Assembly (NCBI GenBank): GCA_020851795.1
Contig: JADZCA010000028.1
Span: 1 to 64,000 of the forward strand
Reading direction: 5' to 3'
Source: Planctomycetota bacterium
GTDB lineage: Bacteria > Planctomycetota > PLA2 > JAEUHO01
Length of the DNA stretch: 64,000 nt
The notes beneath the pieces are model-generated. The model saw only the letters and a list, made by a program, of their open reading frames with translations, did no database searches and was not told the origin of the DNA. The translations under genes and the position numbers were made by a program. The stretch's first letter is position 1. Each line of letters starts with the position of its first letter. This document shows positions 28,029-35,896 of the stretch, in pieces.

Positions 28029-28057
28029 CGCAAGTCCATTCCATGAAAGGACTTGCG
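28029..28057 (+). other. Hairpin in A/T-rich intergenic region
   Basis: A 9-bp perfect stem (CGCAAGTCC with GGACTTGCG) and an 11-nt loop lie in a gap that is far richer in A/T than its neighbours. TATAAC at 28001-28006 resembles a -10. No T-tract follows the stem, so a simple intrinsic terminator is unlikely; a leader structure or a small RNA is possible. Confidence 0.5.
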
Positions 28058-28157
28058 ATGTCACCGTCGAATCCTCTCGTCGTCCTGAGGTGACTTTCGT
28101 ACCCTCCGGCGCCGCTCGACCCCCCGGGTCGGGCGTCCCCGCGGAGAGCGCGAAGAG

Positions 28158-29156
28158 ATGCCGAAGTACCTCGTGACGGGCGGTGCCGGGTTCCTCGGCA
28201 GCAACGTCGTGGACGCGTTGCTCGCGGCCGGCGACAAGGTCACCGTCTACGACGACTTCTCGACGGGGAGCAAGAAGAACGTCTTCGACTGGAACCCCAA
28301 GGACGTCAAGGTCGTCGAGGGCGACGTCCGGGACGCCAAGGATCTCGTCAAGGTCGCCAAGGGCTGCGACTACCTGCTGCACTTCGCCTCGATCCCCGGC
28401 GTGCAGCGCTCGGTGGACGACCCGGAGGCGACGCTCTCGGTCAACGTGATCGGGACGATGAACGCGCTCCTCGCGGCGCGCGAGGCGAAGGTCAAGCGCG
28501 TGATCGTCGCGTCGTCGGCCGCCGTGTACGGCGAGAGCCCCGTCCTCCCCAAGGAGGAGACGATGCTCCCGACGCCGTACTCGCCCTACGGCGCGGGCAT
28601 GCTCGCGGGCGAGGACCTCGCGCGCGTCTTCTACACGACGTACCGCCTCGAGACGGTGTGCCTGCGCTTCTTCAACCTCTACGGGCCGCGCCAGGACGTC
28701 GCGAGCGAGCACTCCGGCGTCGTCGCGCGCTTCGTGCAGTGCCTGCTCACCGGCAAGACGCCGGTCGTGTACGGCGACGGCAAGCAGTCGCGCGACTTCA
28801 CCTACGTCAGCGACGCGGTGGACGCCGTCCGGCTCGCGTGCACGGCGCCCAAGGCCGAGGGCGAGGTGTTCAACATCGGCACGGGCAACCGCGTGACGGT
28901 GTCGGGCCTGCTCAACCTCATCGGCACGCTGCTCGAGCGCGAGATCGTGCCCACCTACGCCGACCCGCGCCCGGGCGACATCCGGCACAGCCTCGCCGAG
29001 GTGACCAAGGCGCAGGAGGTGCTCGGGTTCCGGCCGCGCGTCAGCATCCAGGTCGGCCTCGTGAAGACGCTCGCGTGGTACCGCCGCGCGCTGGGCAAGA
29101 ACGTCAAGCTGCCGCCGCCGCGGCCGTCGAGCGCGCTGCGCGAGCAGACCGAGTAG
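28158..29156 (+). CDS. UDP-hexose 4-epimerase-like SDR with altered active site
   Basis: A 332-residue extended SDR close to the UDP-glucose/UDP-GlcNAc 4-epimerase group. The motifs GGAGFLGSN, HFASIPGVQRSVDDP, ASSAAVYGE and RFFNLYGPRQ are present. The usual YxxxK reads YGAGM, so the catalytic lysine is replaced by methionine while the tyrosine remains. This predicts an inactive or altered enzyme, unless a neighbouring residue compensates. The first about 50 residues are unusually Lys/Asp-rich compared with neighbours. The ATG has GAAGAG close upstream. Confidence 0.75.
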   Translation: MPKYLVTGGAGFLGSNVVDALLAAGDKVTVYDDFSTGSKKNVFDWNPKDVKVVEGDVRDAKDLVKVAKGCDYLLHFASIPGVQRSVDDPEATLSVNVIGTMNALLAAREAKVKRVIVASSAAVYGESPVLPKEETMLPTPYSPYGAGMLAGEDLARVFYTTYRLETVCLRFFNLYGPRQDVASEHSGVVARFVQCLLTGKTPVVYGDGKQSRDFTYVSDAVDAVRLACTAPKAEGEVFNIGTGNRVTVSGLLNLIGTLLEREIVPTYADPRPGDIRHSLAEVTKAQEVLGFRPRVSIQVGLVKTLAWYRRALGKNVKLPPPRPSSALREQTE

Positions 29157-29302
29157 GCGCACACGCCGGCGGACCGTCGCGTCCGCGCCGCCGCGCCGGA
29201 CCTCCGTGCCCCGGAGGGCGCGACCGACGTCGCACGGCGGCGCCGCCGCGCCCGCGGGGATCCCGCTGGACGACGCCCGGCCGCCGACCGATCCTCTGGG
29301 GG

Positions 29303-29346
29303 GACGGCGGGACGGGCGCGCGCACCCCGCGGCGCAGCCCGCCGTC
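29303..29346 (+). promoter_or_regulatory. Leader hairpin before rmlD
   Basis: A perfect 9-bp inverted repeat, GACGGCGGG (29303-29311) and CCCGCCGTC (29338-29346), ends 2-5 nt before the AGGG that could serve as ribosome-binding site for the ATG at 29359. The rest of the 202-nt gap 29157-29358 contains two smaller hairpins and no gene. Confidence 0.4.
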
Positions 29347-29358
29347 AGGGCGACGCCG

Positions 29359-30216
29359 ATGGACCGCATCCTCATCACCGGCGGGTCGGGCATGCTCGGG
29401 CGCGCGCTCGTGCGCGAGTGGACGGGCCGCGCGATCCTCTTCCCGGTCGGCCCCACGCAGTTCGACCTGCGCGACGCGGCGGCGGTCGGCGACGCGGCCC
29501 GGCGCCTGTCGCCGCAGGTGATCGTCCACACCGCCGCCTACACCAACGTGGACGGGGCGGAGACCGACGCGGAGGCGTGCACGGCGGTCAACGACCGCGG
29601 GACGGCGCACGTCGCCGTGGCGGCCGCGGCGAGCGGGGCGCGGCTCGTCTACGTGTCCACCGACTACGTCTTCGACGGCAGCAAGGGCGCGCCCTACACC
29701 GAGGACGACGCCACCCACCCGCTCAACGTGTACGGCCGCACGAAGCTCGCGGGCGAGGCGCACGCGCGCGGCGTGCCGGGGCACCTCGTCGTGCGCACGC
29801 AGGGGCTGTTCGGCCGCGAGGGGAAGTCCTTCGTGCGGTCGATCCTGCAGGCGGCGATCGCGGGCCGCGCGATCTCCGTGGTGGACGACGTCACGACGGG
29901 CGTCACCTACGCCGACGACCTCGCCAAGGCGATCCGCCTCCTCGTCGAGTCGGGGGCCACCGGCACGTACCACGTCGCCAACGAGGGCGGCGTCGTGTGG
30001 GCCGACTTCGCGCGCGCGATCCTCGACGAGGCCGGCCGGGGCGACGTGCCGGTGGCGCGCCTCCCGGCCGCGCAGACGGGCCGTGCGGCCCGGCGCCCGC
30101 CGTTCTCGGTGCTCGACACGCGTCGCTACGCGGCGACGGTGGGCTCGCCGCTTCCGTCCTGGCGCGACGCGCTGCGCCGCCACCTGAAGGACCCCGCGAT
30201 CCGCGCGGGCGGGTGA
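29359..30216 (+). CDS. rmlD: dTDP-4-dehydrorhamnose reductase
   Basis: A 285-residue RmlD. GGSGMLGRAL binds the cofactor, HTAAYTNVDGAE is the family signature, and VSTDYVFDG plus YGRTK form the active site. It reduces dTDP-4-dehydrorhamnose to dTDP-L-rhamnose. The ATG at 29359 is chosen over the longer upstream reading because the NADPH motif starts there. rmlA and rmlC are not in the window; an RmlB-like gene lies at 37261. Confidence 0.88.
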   Translation: MDRILITGGSGMLGRALVREWTGRAILFPVGPTQFDLRDAAAVGDAARRLSPQVIVHTAAYTNVDGAETDAEACTAVNDRGTAHVAVAAAASGARLVYVSTDYVFDGSKGAPYTEDDATHPLNVYGRTKLAGEAHARGVPGHLVVRTQGLFGREGKSFVRSILQAAIAGRAISVVDDVTTGVTYADDLAKAIRLLVESGATGTYHVANEGGVVWADFARAILDEAGRGDVPVARLPAAQTGRAARRPPFSVLDTRRYAATVGSPLPSWRDALRRHLKDPAIRAGG

Positions 30217-30217
30217 C

Positions 30218-31768
30218 GTGGCCGACCCCGACCGTCCTCCTCGCCCGTCCCCGAGCGGGTGGCGCGCCGCGGCGCTGGCGGTGCTGCTGGCGCTGTTCCT
30301 GCGCTCGCCGGCGCTCTCGCTGCCCGTCGAGGGCGACCCGGTCGCGTACGGCGCGCTCGCGCGCTCGCTGGCCGGCGGCGCGGGCTACACGATCGACGGC
30401 GTCGCACACGACCGCTACCCGCCGGGGTGGCCGGCCGTGGTCGCCGTGCCCGTGGCCCTCGGCGCGTCGGTGACGGCGGCGCTGCGCACGACGGCGTGGC
30501 TCCTCGGCGCGCTGGCTTCGGGGCTGCTCGTGCTCCTCGCGTCGCGGTGGGCCGACGGGAAGATCGCGTCCCGGTGGCTCGTCCCGCTCGCTGCGGCGCA
30601 CCCGGCCTTCGCGTTGCACCTCGGCGGGCTCGTGCCGGGGTCCGAGGCGCTCGCGACGGTGCTGGTGCTCACCGCGGCGCTCGGGGCCGGCAGCGAGCGA
30701 GGGACGCTGCGGTGGCTCGCGCTCGCCTGCGCGGGGCTCGCGCCGCTCGCGCGCTACGACGCGCTGCCCTTCTCCGCCGCGGCGCTGGCGCTCGCGTGGC
30801 GGCCGGCGTCGGAGGCCGCGCGGCCCGGGCGGGCGCGGGCGCTGGCGGTCGCGCTCGCCGCGCTCCCGACGGCGCTGTGGGTGGCGCGGACGTGGGCGGT
30901 GACCGGGTCGCCCTGGGGCGCGGGCTACGCGACGCACGGGCTCTCGCTCGCGCGGCTGCCGCGCAACCTGCTCGTCGTCGCGGGGCTCCTCGTCCCGGCG
31001 ACGACGCTGGTGCTGCTGCTGCCCTACGTGCCGCGCGGCGTGCGCGGCCTGCTGCGCCGCCGCGAGAGCCGCGCGGTGGTCGGGGCCTCGCTCACGGCGG
31101 CCGCGGCGCACCTGCTGCTCGTCGTGCTCTTCGCGGGGCCCACGGCGGCCGGCGACGGCGCGCTGCGCTTCTCGACGGGGACGCTGCGCTTCGGGCTGCT
31201 CGCCACCCCGTTCGTGCTCGTCGCGGGCCTGCGCGGGCTCGCCGACGAGAAGGAGAAGCTGCGCGGCATCCTCGCCGTCGCGCTGCTCGCGACCGTGCTG
31301 CCGCTCTCGGTGCACCTCGTCTCCGGCGGACTGCAGCGCGCGCTCCCCGTCGGGTCGATGGCCGCCGGGCGGCTGCACCTGCTCGCCGAGGCGTACGACC
31401 GTGCCGTCGGCGAAGCGGGCCCGTCGGACTGGGTCGCCACCGACCTCCTGCCGCGCGACAACGAAGGCGTCGAGGTGTTCCTCGGCGACCGCGCGCCGGG
31501 GCGCACGACGGGGGTGCTCGTCGCGTCGCCCCGGGGCCCGCGCCGCGGGCTGTTCCCGCGCCCGCCGCTGCTGCCGCTCGAGCGCGACCTGCCCAAGGGG
31601 GCGCAGGTGATGCTCGTCACCGACCTCCCTCGCCAGGGCGTCGTGTTCACCGGCGACCGTCCCGACCTCGGCGTGGGGGGGCGTGGGCTGTTCCACCGCA
31701 CGTGGCTCTTCGACGTCGAGGGCGGACGTGCGGGGACCTACCACGTGCACACGTTCCGACGGCCGTGA
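30218..31768 (+). CDS. GT-C-type membrane glycosyltransferase
   Basis: A 516-residue polytopic protein. An early extracytoplasmic loop with DPVAYGALARSLAGG...RYPPGWP resembles the acidic DxD-like region and PP motif of the ArnT/PMT (GT39/GT83) group. About ten hydrophobic helices are followed by a C-terminal soluble domain. Such enzymes transfer a sugar from a polyprenyl-phosphate donor on the periplasmic face. The GTG start is 1 nt after rmlD's stop. Substrates are unknown. Confidence 0.7.
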   Translation: MADPDRPPRPSPSGWRAAALAVLLALFLRSPALSLPVEGDPVAYGALARSLAGGAGYTIDGVAHDRYPPGWPAVVAVPVALGASVTAALRTTAWLLGALASGLLVLLASRWADGKIASRWLVPLAAAHPAFALHLGGLVPGSEALATVLVLTAALGAGSERGTLRWLALACAGLAPLARYDALPFSAAALALAWRPASEAARPGRARALAVALAALPTALWVARTWAVTGSPWGAGYATHGLSLARLPRNLLVVAGLLVPATTLVLLLPYVPRGVRGLLRRRESRAVVGASLTAAAAHLLLVVLFAGPTAAGDGALRFSTGTLRFGLLATPFVLVAGLRGLADEKEKLRGILAVALLATVLPLSVHLVSGGLQRALPVGSMAAGRLHLLAEAYDRAVGEAGPSDWVATDLLPRDNEGVEVFLGDRAPGRTTGVLVASPRGPRRGLFPRPPLLPLERDLPKGAQVMLVTDLPRQGVVFTGDRPDLGVGGRGLFHRTWLFDVEGGRAGTYHVHTFRRP

Positions 31769-31852
31769 CGGGGGTGATCGGGGGGGCGGGCGCGCGGTCG
31801 GGGCGGACGGGCCGACCCCGGGCCCGGACGCGCCGCGTCCCCGCGACGGTGC

Positions 31853-31882
31853 TTGGGACCCTTCACCTCGCTCGCGTAGGCT
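31853..31882 (+). promoter_or_regulatory. Promoter of the Gly-rich lipoprotein
   Basis: TTGGGA (31853-31858) and TAGGCT (31877-31882) are 18 nt apart. The leader of about 60 nt contains GGAGG (31937-31941), 6 nt before the ATG. Confidence 0.5.
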
Positions 31883-31947
31883 CGCCGCATCGTCCCGGCC
31901 GTCCGGACCGAACGGTCCGTCGTCCCCGCGCCGGGTGGAGGTCCTCC

Positions 31948-32472
31948 ATGCGGAAGACGTGGACGTTGGCGCTGGCGTTCGTGGCGGCGGTCGCGCTCGC
32001 GGCCTGCGGTGACAAGGGCGGCAGCGGCGGCGGTGGCGGCGGCGGCGGCGGTGGCCCCGCCGGCGCGTGGACCTTCGACGTCGACCAGATCGTCAAGGTC
32101 GGTCTCGACGAGGCCAAGAAGAAGCTGGCCGAGATGCCCGAGGACCAGCGCAAGATGGCCGAGGCGATGATGAATCCCGAGGCGATGAAGTCGATGATGG
32201 AGGGGATGTTCAAGAACGCGAAGTTCGAGCTCAAGCTCAACGCCGACAAGACGGCGTCGATGGAGGCGTCGGGCCTGCCGGGCGAGGAAGGCGGCACGGG
32301 CACCGGCACCTGGGAGCAGAACGGCGACAAGGTCGTGATCACCCCGAAGACCAAGGACGGCAAGCCGATCACCGAGGAGAAGGACAAGAAGCCGCTCGAG
32401 CTCCTCTGGAAGAACGGCGTGCTCTCGATCCAGTCGGACGGCGGCCCCACGATGCCGCTCAAGCGCAAGTAG
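31948..32472 (+). CDS. Small lipoprotein with glycine tract
   Basis: A 174-residue protein with a strong GGAGG ribosome-binding site. The signal peptide ends in lipobox LAAC (about C22), followed by a Gly/Ser tract, a Lys/Glu/Met-rich helical segment (LDEAKKKLAEMPEDQRKMAEAMMNPEAMK) and a beta-rich half (FELKLNADKTASMEASG...GTWEQNGDKVVITPK) that looks like a small lipocalin-like or META-like fold. It is lower in GC and richer in Lys than its neighbours. Own promoter and gaps on both sides make it monocistronic. Function unknown. Confidence 0.75.
   Translation: MRKTWTLALAFVAAVALAACGDKGGSGGGGGGGGGGPAGAWTFDVDQIVKVGLDEAKKKLAEMPEDQRKMAEAMMNPEAMKSMMEGMFKNAKFELKLNADKTASMEASGLPGEEGGTGTGTWEQNGDKVVITPKTKDGKPITEEKDKKPLELLWKNGVLSIQSDGGPTMPLKRK
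32017..32055 (+). repeat. GGN triplet tract coding for poly-glycine
   Basis: Thirteen consecutive codons, all but one of them glycine (mostly GGC), lie just after the lipidated cysteine. They form a slippage-prone triplet repeat that changes linker length without breaking the frame. Confidence 0.85.
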
Positions 32473-32573
32473 GCCTCGAGGAGCCCGGTCCTCTCGCGCC
32501 GGCGTCCCGCCCGGGGACGCCGGCGCGTTCGTCGGTGGGCGACGCTGCGGTTCCGGCCGCGGGCACCGCGACG

Positions 32574-32579
32574 TAGAGT
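32574..32579 (+). promoter_or_regulatory. -10 element TAGAGT before the GT2 gene
   Basis: TAGAGT ends 12 nt before the ATG at 32592, with TTCCGG 17 nt upstream. It predicts a leader of only about 6 nt and no Shine-Dalgarno site. Confidence 0.4.
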
Positions 32580-32591
32580 GGGCCCCGCGCC

Positions 32592-33290
32592 ATGCCCGCC
32601 GCCGTGCCCACCCTGACCGTCGTCGTCCCCGTCTTCAACGAGGCGGCGACCGTCCGCGAGCTCCTGCGCCGCGTGCTCGCCGCGCCGGTGGACAAGGAGG
32701 TCGTCGTCGTGGACGACGGCTCGTCGGACGGGACCCGCGAGATCCTCGCGTCGATCGAGGCGCCCGACGTGCGGGTGATCCTCCACGAGCGCAACCGCGG
32801 CAAGGGGGCGGCGCTCCGCACCGGCTTCGCCGCCGCGCGGGGTCGCGTCGTCGTCGTCCAGGACGCCGATCTCGAGTACGACCCCGCCGAGTTCCCGGTG
32901 CTGCTGGCCCCGATCCTCGACGGCCGTGCCGACGCGGTGTTCGGGAGCCGCTTCCTGGGCGGCCCGCACCGCGTGCTCTACGCGCGCCACCGCCTCGGCA
33001 ACGCGGTGCTCACGCTGCTGTCCAACCTCGCGACCAACCTCAACCTCACCGACATGGAGACCTGCTACAAGGCGGTCCGTCGGGACGTCCTCCAGTCACT
33101 CGTGCTCCGCGAGGACCGGTTCGGCTTCGAGCCCGAGGTCACCGCGAAGCTCGCGTGGGCCGGGGCGCGGATCTACGAGGTGCCCATCTCGTACAGCGGG
33201 CGCACCTACGAAGAGGGCAAGAAGATCCGCTGGACCGACGGCGTGCGCGCGCTCTGGTGCATCTGGAAGTACGGTGTGCTCGGCCGCTGA
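32592..33290 (+). CDS. GT2 glycosyltransferase, polyprenol-phosphate-sugar synthase type
   Basis: A 232-residue GT-A enzyme without membrane helices. [35 protein letters not shown] and QDADLEYDP (DAD) are the DPM1-like signatures, and [14 protein letters not shown] is the acceptor region. It likely makes a polyprenyl-phosphate hexose, the donor type used by the GT-C enzymes encoded nearby. Confidence 0.88.
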   Translation: MPAAVPTLTVVVPVFNEAATVRELLRRVLAAPVDKEVVVVDDGSSDGTREILASIEAPDVRVILHERNRGKGAALRTGFAAARGRVVVVQDADLEYDPAEFPVLLAPILDGRADAVFGSRFLGGPHRVLYARHRLGNAVLTLLSNLATNLNLTDMETCYKAVRRDVLQSLVLREDRFGFEPEVTAKLAWAGARIYEVPISYSGRTYEEGKKIRWTDGVRALWCIWKYGVLGR

Positions 33291-33341
33291 GCGCCGGCCT
33301 GCGGTCAACGCGCACGGCCGACCTGCCGTGAGGGCCCGAGC

Positions 33342-34481
33342 GTGACGCTGCGCGTGGGCTGGTCGCGTCGCAGCTACGGCGCGGAGAGCGTCGTGTACGG
33401 CGCGCGCCATCCCGCGTTCCGCCACGTCCGCGTGCCGAGCCTGCCGATGCACGCGGTCGCGCGCGACCCGTTCTGGCGCGCGACGACCGTCGTGGCCGCG
33501 GGCGGGCGCGTGGACCTCGTGCACCTCTACAACGAGTGCGGCCTCGTCTCGCGGCCGTGGGTGGCCTCGTTCGAGGACGGCTACCCCGTGGGGCGCCGTC
33601 GCGGGCCGGCGTGGCGGGTCGCGCTGCGCCTCGCGGCGTCGTCGCGCTGCCGTCGCGTGCTGGCGATCTCGGAGGACGCGCGGGCCCGGCTCGCCTCCGA
33701 CCCCTCGTCGGGGCCCGCGCTGGCGGGCAAGTGCGACGTGGTCTGGCCCTGCGTGCCGCGCGAGGACGACCTCGCCGCGGGGCGCGCGGCGTGGCTCGCG
33801 TCGCACCCGCCGCAGCAGGGGCCTCGGCTGCTCTTCGTCGGCGCGCAGGCGTTCAGCAAGGGCCTCGAGTTCGTCCTCGACGCGCTCGAGCCCCTCGCGG
33901 GGCGCGTCGAGGGGCTGCGCCTGCAGGTGCTCTCCTCCTTCGCCACCGACACCTACGTCACGCGGGCGGATGCCGCGCGCGTCGGACGGGTGCGCGCGCG
34001 GCTCGCGGCGCTCCCGGGCGCGTCCGTCCTGCCGCCGTGCACGCGACGCGAGGTCCGGGCGCTCATGGCGCAGGCGCACCTGCTGCTCTTCCCCACGCTC
34101 GACGAGACGTTCGGCTTCGTGGTGCCGGAGGCGATGTCGGTGGGGCTCGACGTCGTGACCACCGACGTGCGGGCGCTGCCCGAGATCCTCGGTCCCGAGC
34201 GCGCGCGCTGCGCGGTCGCGCTCCCGCGCGACGCGGCAGGCGGGTGGGAGGGCGTGCGGCTGTGGCGCACGGCGGGCGAGGCGGCCTACGCCCGCGCGTG
34301 GGCGGTGGCGCGCGAGCGGTGCGTGGAGGGGCTGCGCGCGCGGGTGGCGCGGCTCGCCGCCGGCGGCGACGACCTCGGGTCGGTCGCGACCCGCCTGCGC
34401 GCCCGCTACGACGCCTGCTTCTCGCCCGAGGCGCTCGGCGCACGCCTGGCCGACGTCTACCGTCGCGCGCTGGCTCGCTGA
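33342..34481 (+). CDS. GT4-type glycosyltransferase
   Basis: A 379-residue GT-B protein. The C-terminal domain carries LLFVGAQAFSKGLEFVLDAL and the donor-binding segment LLFPTLDETFGFVVPEAMSVGLDVVTTD with the E-x7-E pattern. The N-terminal acceptor domain is short and divergent. It probably transfers one sugar of the repeat unit. It is convergent with the next gene on the other strand, with a 50-nt gap lacking a clear terminator. Confidence 0.8.
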   Translation: MTLRVGWSRRSYGAESVVYGARHPAFRHVRVPSLPMHAVARDPFWRATTVVAAGGRVDLVHLYNECGLVSRPWVASFEDGYPVGRRRGPAWRVALRLAASSRCRRVLAISEDARARLASDPSSGPALAGKCDVVWPCVPREDDLAAGRAAWLASHPPQQGPRLLFVGAQAFSKGLEFVLDALEPLAGRVEGLRLQVLSSFATDTYVTRADAARVGRVRARLAALPGASVLPPCTRREVRALMAQAHLLLFPTLDETFGFVVPEAMSVGLDVVTTDVRALPEILGPERARCAVALPRDAAGGWEGVRLWRTAGEAAYARAWAVARERCVEGLRARVARLAAGGDDLGSVATRLRARYDACFSPEALGARLADVYRRALAR

Positions 34482-34531
34482 CGTCGGCGCGGGCGGCGCC
34501 GTCGGCGCGCCGCGAGCCCGAGAGCGCGCGG

Positions 34532-35827
34532 CTACGTGGCGAGGGAGAGGAGTTCGTCGGCGCACCGCGCGGCGACGTCCTCCTGCGACGCCGCCTCGTG
34601 CGGCGACGGTGCCGTCGGGATCGCCCCCGTCCACAGGCCCTCGAGCAGGGCGGCCGTCGCGTCGGGGTCGTCCGACGGGGCGACGTGGGCGAGGTCGCCG
34701 AGGAGGTCGGTCGCCTCCCGCGGCGTCCCGGCGACCAGCACCGGGCGCCCGAGCGCCGCGTACTCGTAGACCTTCTGGTTGACGAACAGCGAGCCCCACG
34801 GCGGCGGCACCGTCAACGGCAGGTGCAGCGCGTGGCAGCCCGCGGCGATGCGGAGCGCCTCGGCGTTGGCGCGCGGCCCGTGCGCCTCGTCCACGAGGCC
34901 CGCCGGCCGACGACCTTCGCCGGGGTCGCCGACGGTGACCCAGACGAGGCGGCCGCGAGCCTCCGGGCGCCGCGCGAGGAAGCGCTCGGCGCCCGCGAAG
35001 AACGCGGCGGGGCTCGCCCCGGTGCCCGCGCGCCGGCCGGGCCGGAAGTCGAAGCGCCGCGCGCGGGAGCGGGCCCCGTGGTCGGGGAAGCGGCCGACGT
35101 GCCCGATGCGCAGCGGCGGCGGGGGCGGCGCCGCGGGCAGGGCCGCCAGCGCGGCCGGGTCCTCGACGGCGTTGCGGTGCAGGCGCACTTTGCCGGCGGC
35201 CCACGGGAAGCGGACCCGCCAGCGGTCGGCGGCGGCCGCGGCGGTGGCCCACACGAGGCGCGCCGCCGCGAACCACGCGCGCTCCTGGCGGCGCTCGGCC
35301 CACCAGTGCAGCCGCGAGGGCCACCAGCGGCCCTCGGCCTCGGTCATCGGGTCGCGGAAGTCGGCGACCCACGGCAGCCCGAGACGTCGGGCGACCTCGC
35401 AGCCCACCGCGTGCGCCTCGTAGGGCTGGCTCGTGCTCACGACGACGCGCGCGCCCGTGCGGCGCGCGAGGTCGAGGGCCACGGGGAGCGCCGCGGCGCC
35501 CCACGGCGACTCCGGCTCGCGCAGGCGACGGTGGCACAGCGTCCACGCGATGCGCGGCGGCAGGCTGCGGACGAGCGCGCCGGCGACGCCGCTCGGCGGG
35601 GGCGTGGGGACCCGCACGACCTCGGTGCCCTCGAGGCCGTCGTCGGAGCCGTGCAGGATCGGGTAGCCGTGGAAGCGGGCCCCGTCCTCGGCGGGGGCCG
35701 AGACGACGTGGGGGACCACGCCGTGCCGCGGCCACGCGCGGACCCACGACGCCGGACGCCGCACGCCCGGCCCGCCGAGCGGCGGCAGCTGGTGCGCGAC
35801 GAGCAGGACGGGCAGCGGAGCCGGCAT
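34532..35827 (-). CDS. GT4-type glycosyltransferase (WbuB-like)
   Basis: A 431-residue GT-B protein. The N-terminus VLLVAHQLPPLGGPGVRRPASW and VADFRDPMTEAEGRWW resemble the WbuB-like subgroup. The C-terminal segment NQKVYEYAALGRPVLVAGTPREATDLL is the donor site. The ATG at 35827 starts the Rossmann strand; longer upstream readings overlap the divergent gene. This is the only minus-strand gene in region 4 and is divergent from the gene at 35897 over a 69-nt gap. Confidence 0.8.
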   Translation of the reverse strand: MPAPLPVLLVAHQLPPLGGPGVRRPASWVRAWPRHGVVPHVVSAPAEDGARFHGYPILHGSDDGLEGTEVVRVPTPPPSGVAGALVRSLPPRIAWTLCHRRLREPESPWGAAALPVALDLARRTGARVVVSTSQPYEAHAVGCEVARRLGLPWVADFRDPMTEAEGRWWPSRLHWWAERRQERAWFAAARLVWATAAAAADRWRVRFPWAAGKVRLHRNAVEDPAALAALPAAPPPPPLRIGHVGRFPDHGARSRARRFDFRPGRRAGTGASPAAFFAGAERFLARRPEARGRLVWVTVGDPGEGRRPAGLVDEAHGPRANAEALRIAAGCHALHLPLTVPPPWGSLFVNQKVYEYAALGRPVLVAGTPREATDLLGDLAHVAPSDDPDATAALLEGLWTGAIPTAPSPHEAASQEDVAARCADELLSLAT

Positions 35828-35860
35828 CGCGCCCGAGAGGATCGCACACCGACGCCCGTC

Positions 35861-35889
35861 TTGCGTGGGGTCTCCGCCGCCGCTACGGT
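35861..35889 (+). promoter_or_regulatory. Promoter of the GT4 gene, near-leaderless
   Basis: TTGCGT (35861-35866) and TACGGT (35884-35889) are spaced by 17 nt. The -10 ends 7 nt before the GTG at 35897, predicting a leader of 0-1 nt. Confidence 0.55.
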
Positions 35890-35896
35890 TCGCGCG

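Noticed and set aside
28006..28157. Riboswitch in the A/T-rich gap
   Set aside because: There is one simple stem, and no multi-helix core matching a riboswitch class that I know.
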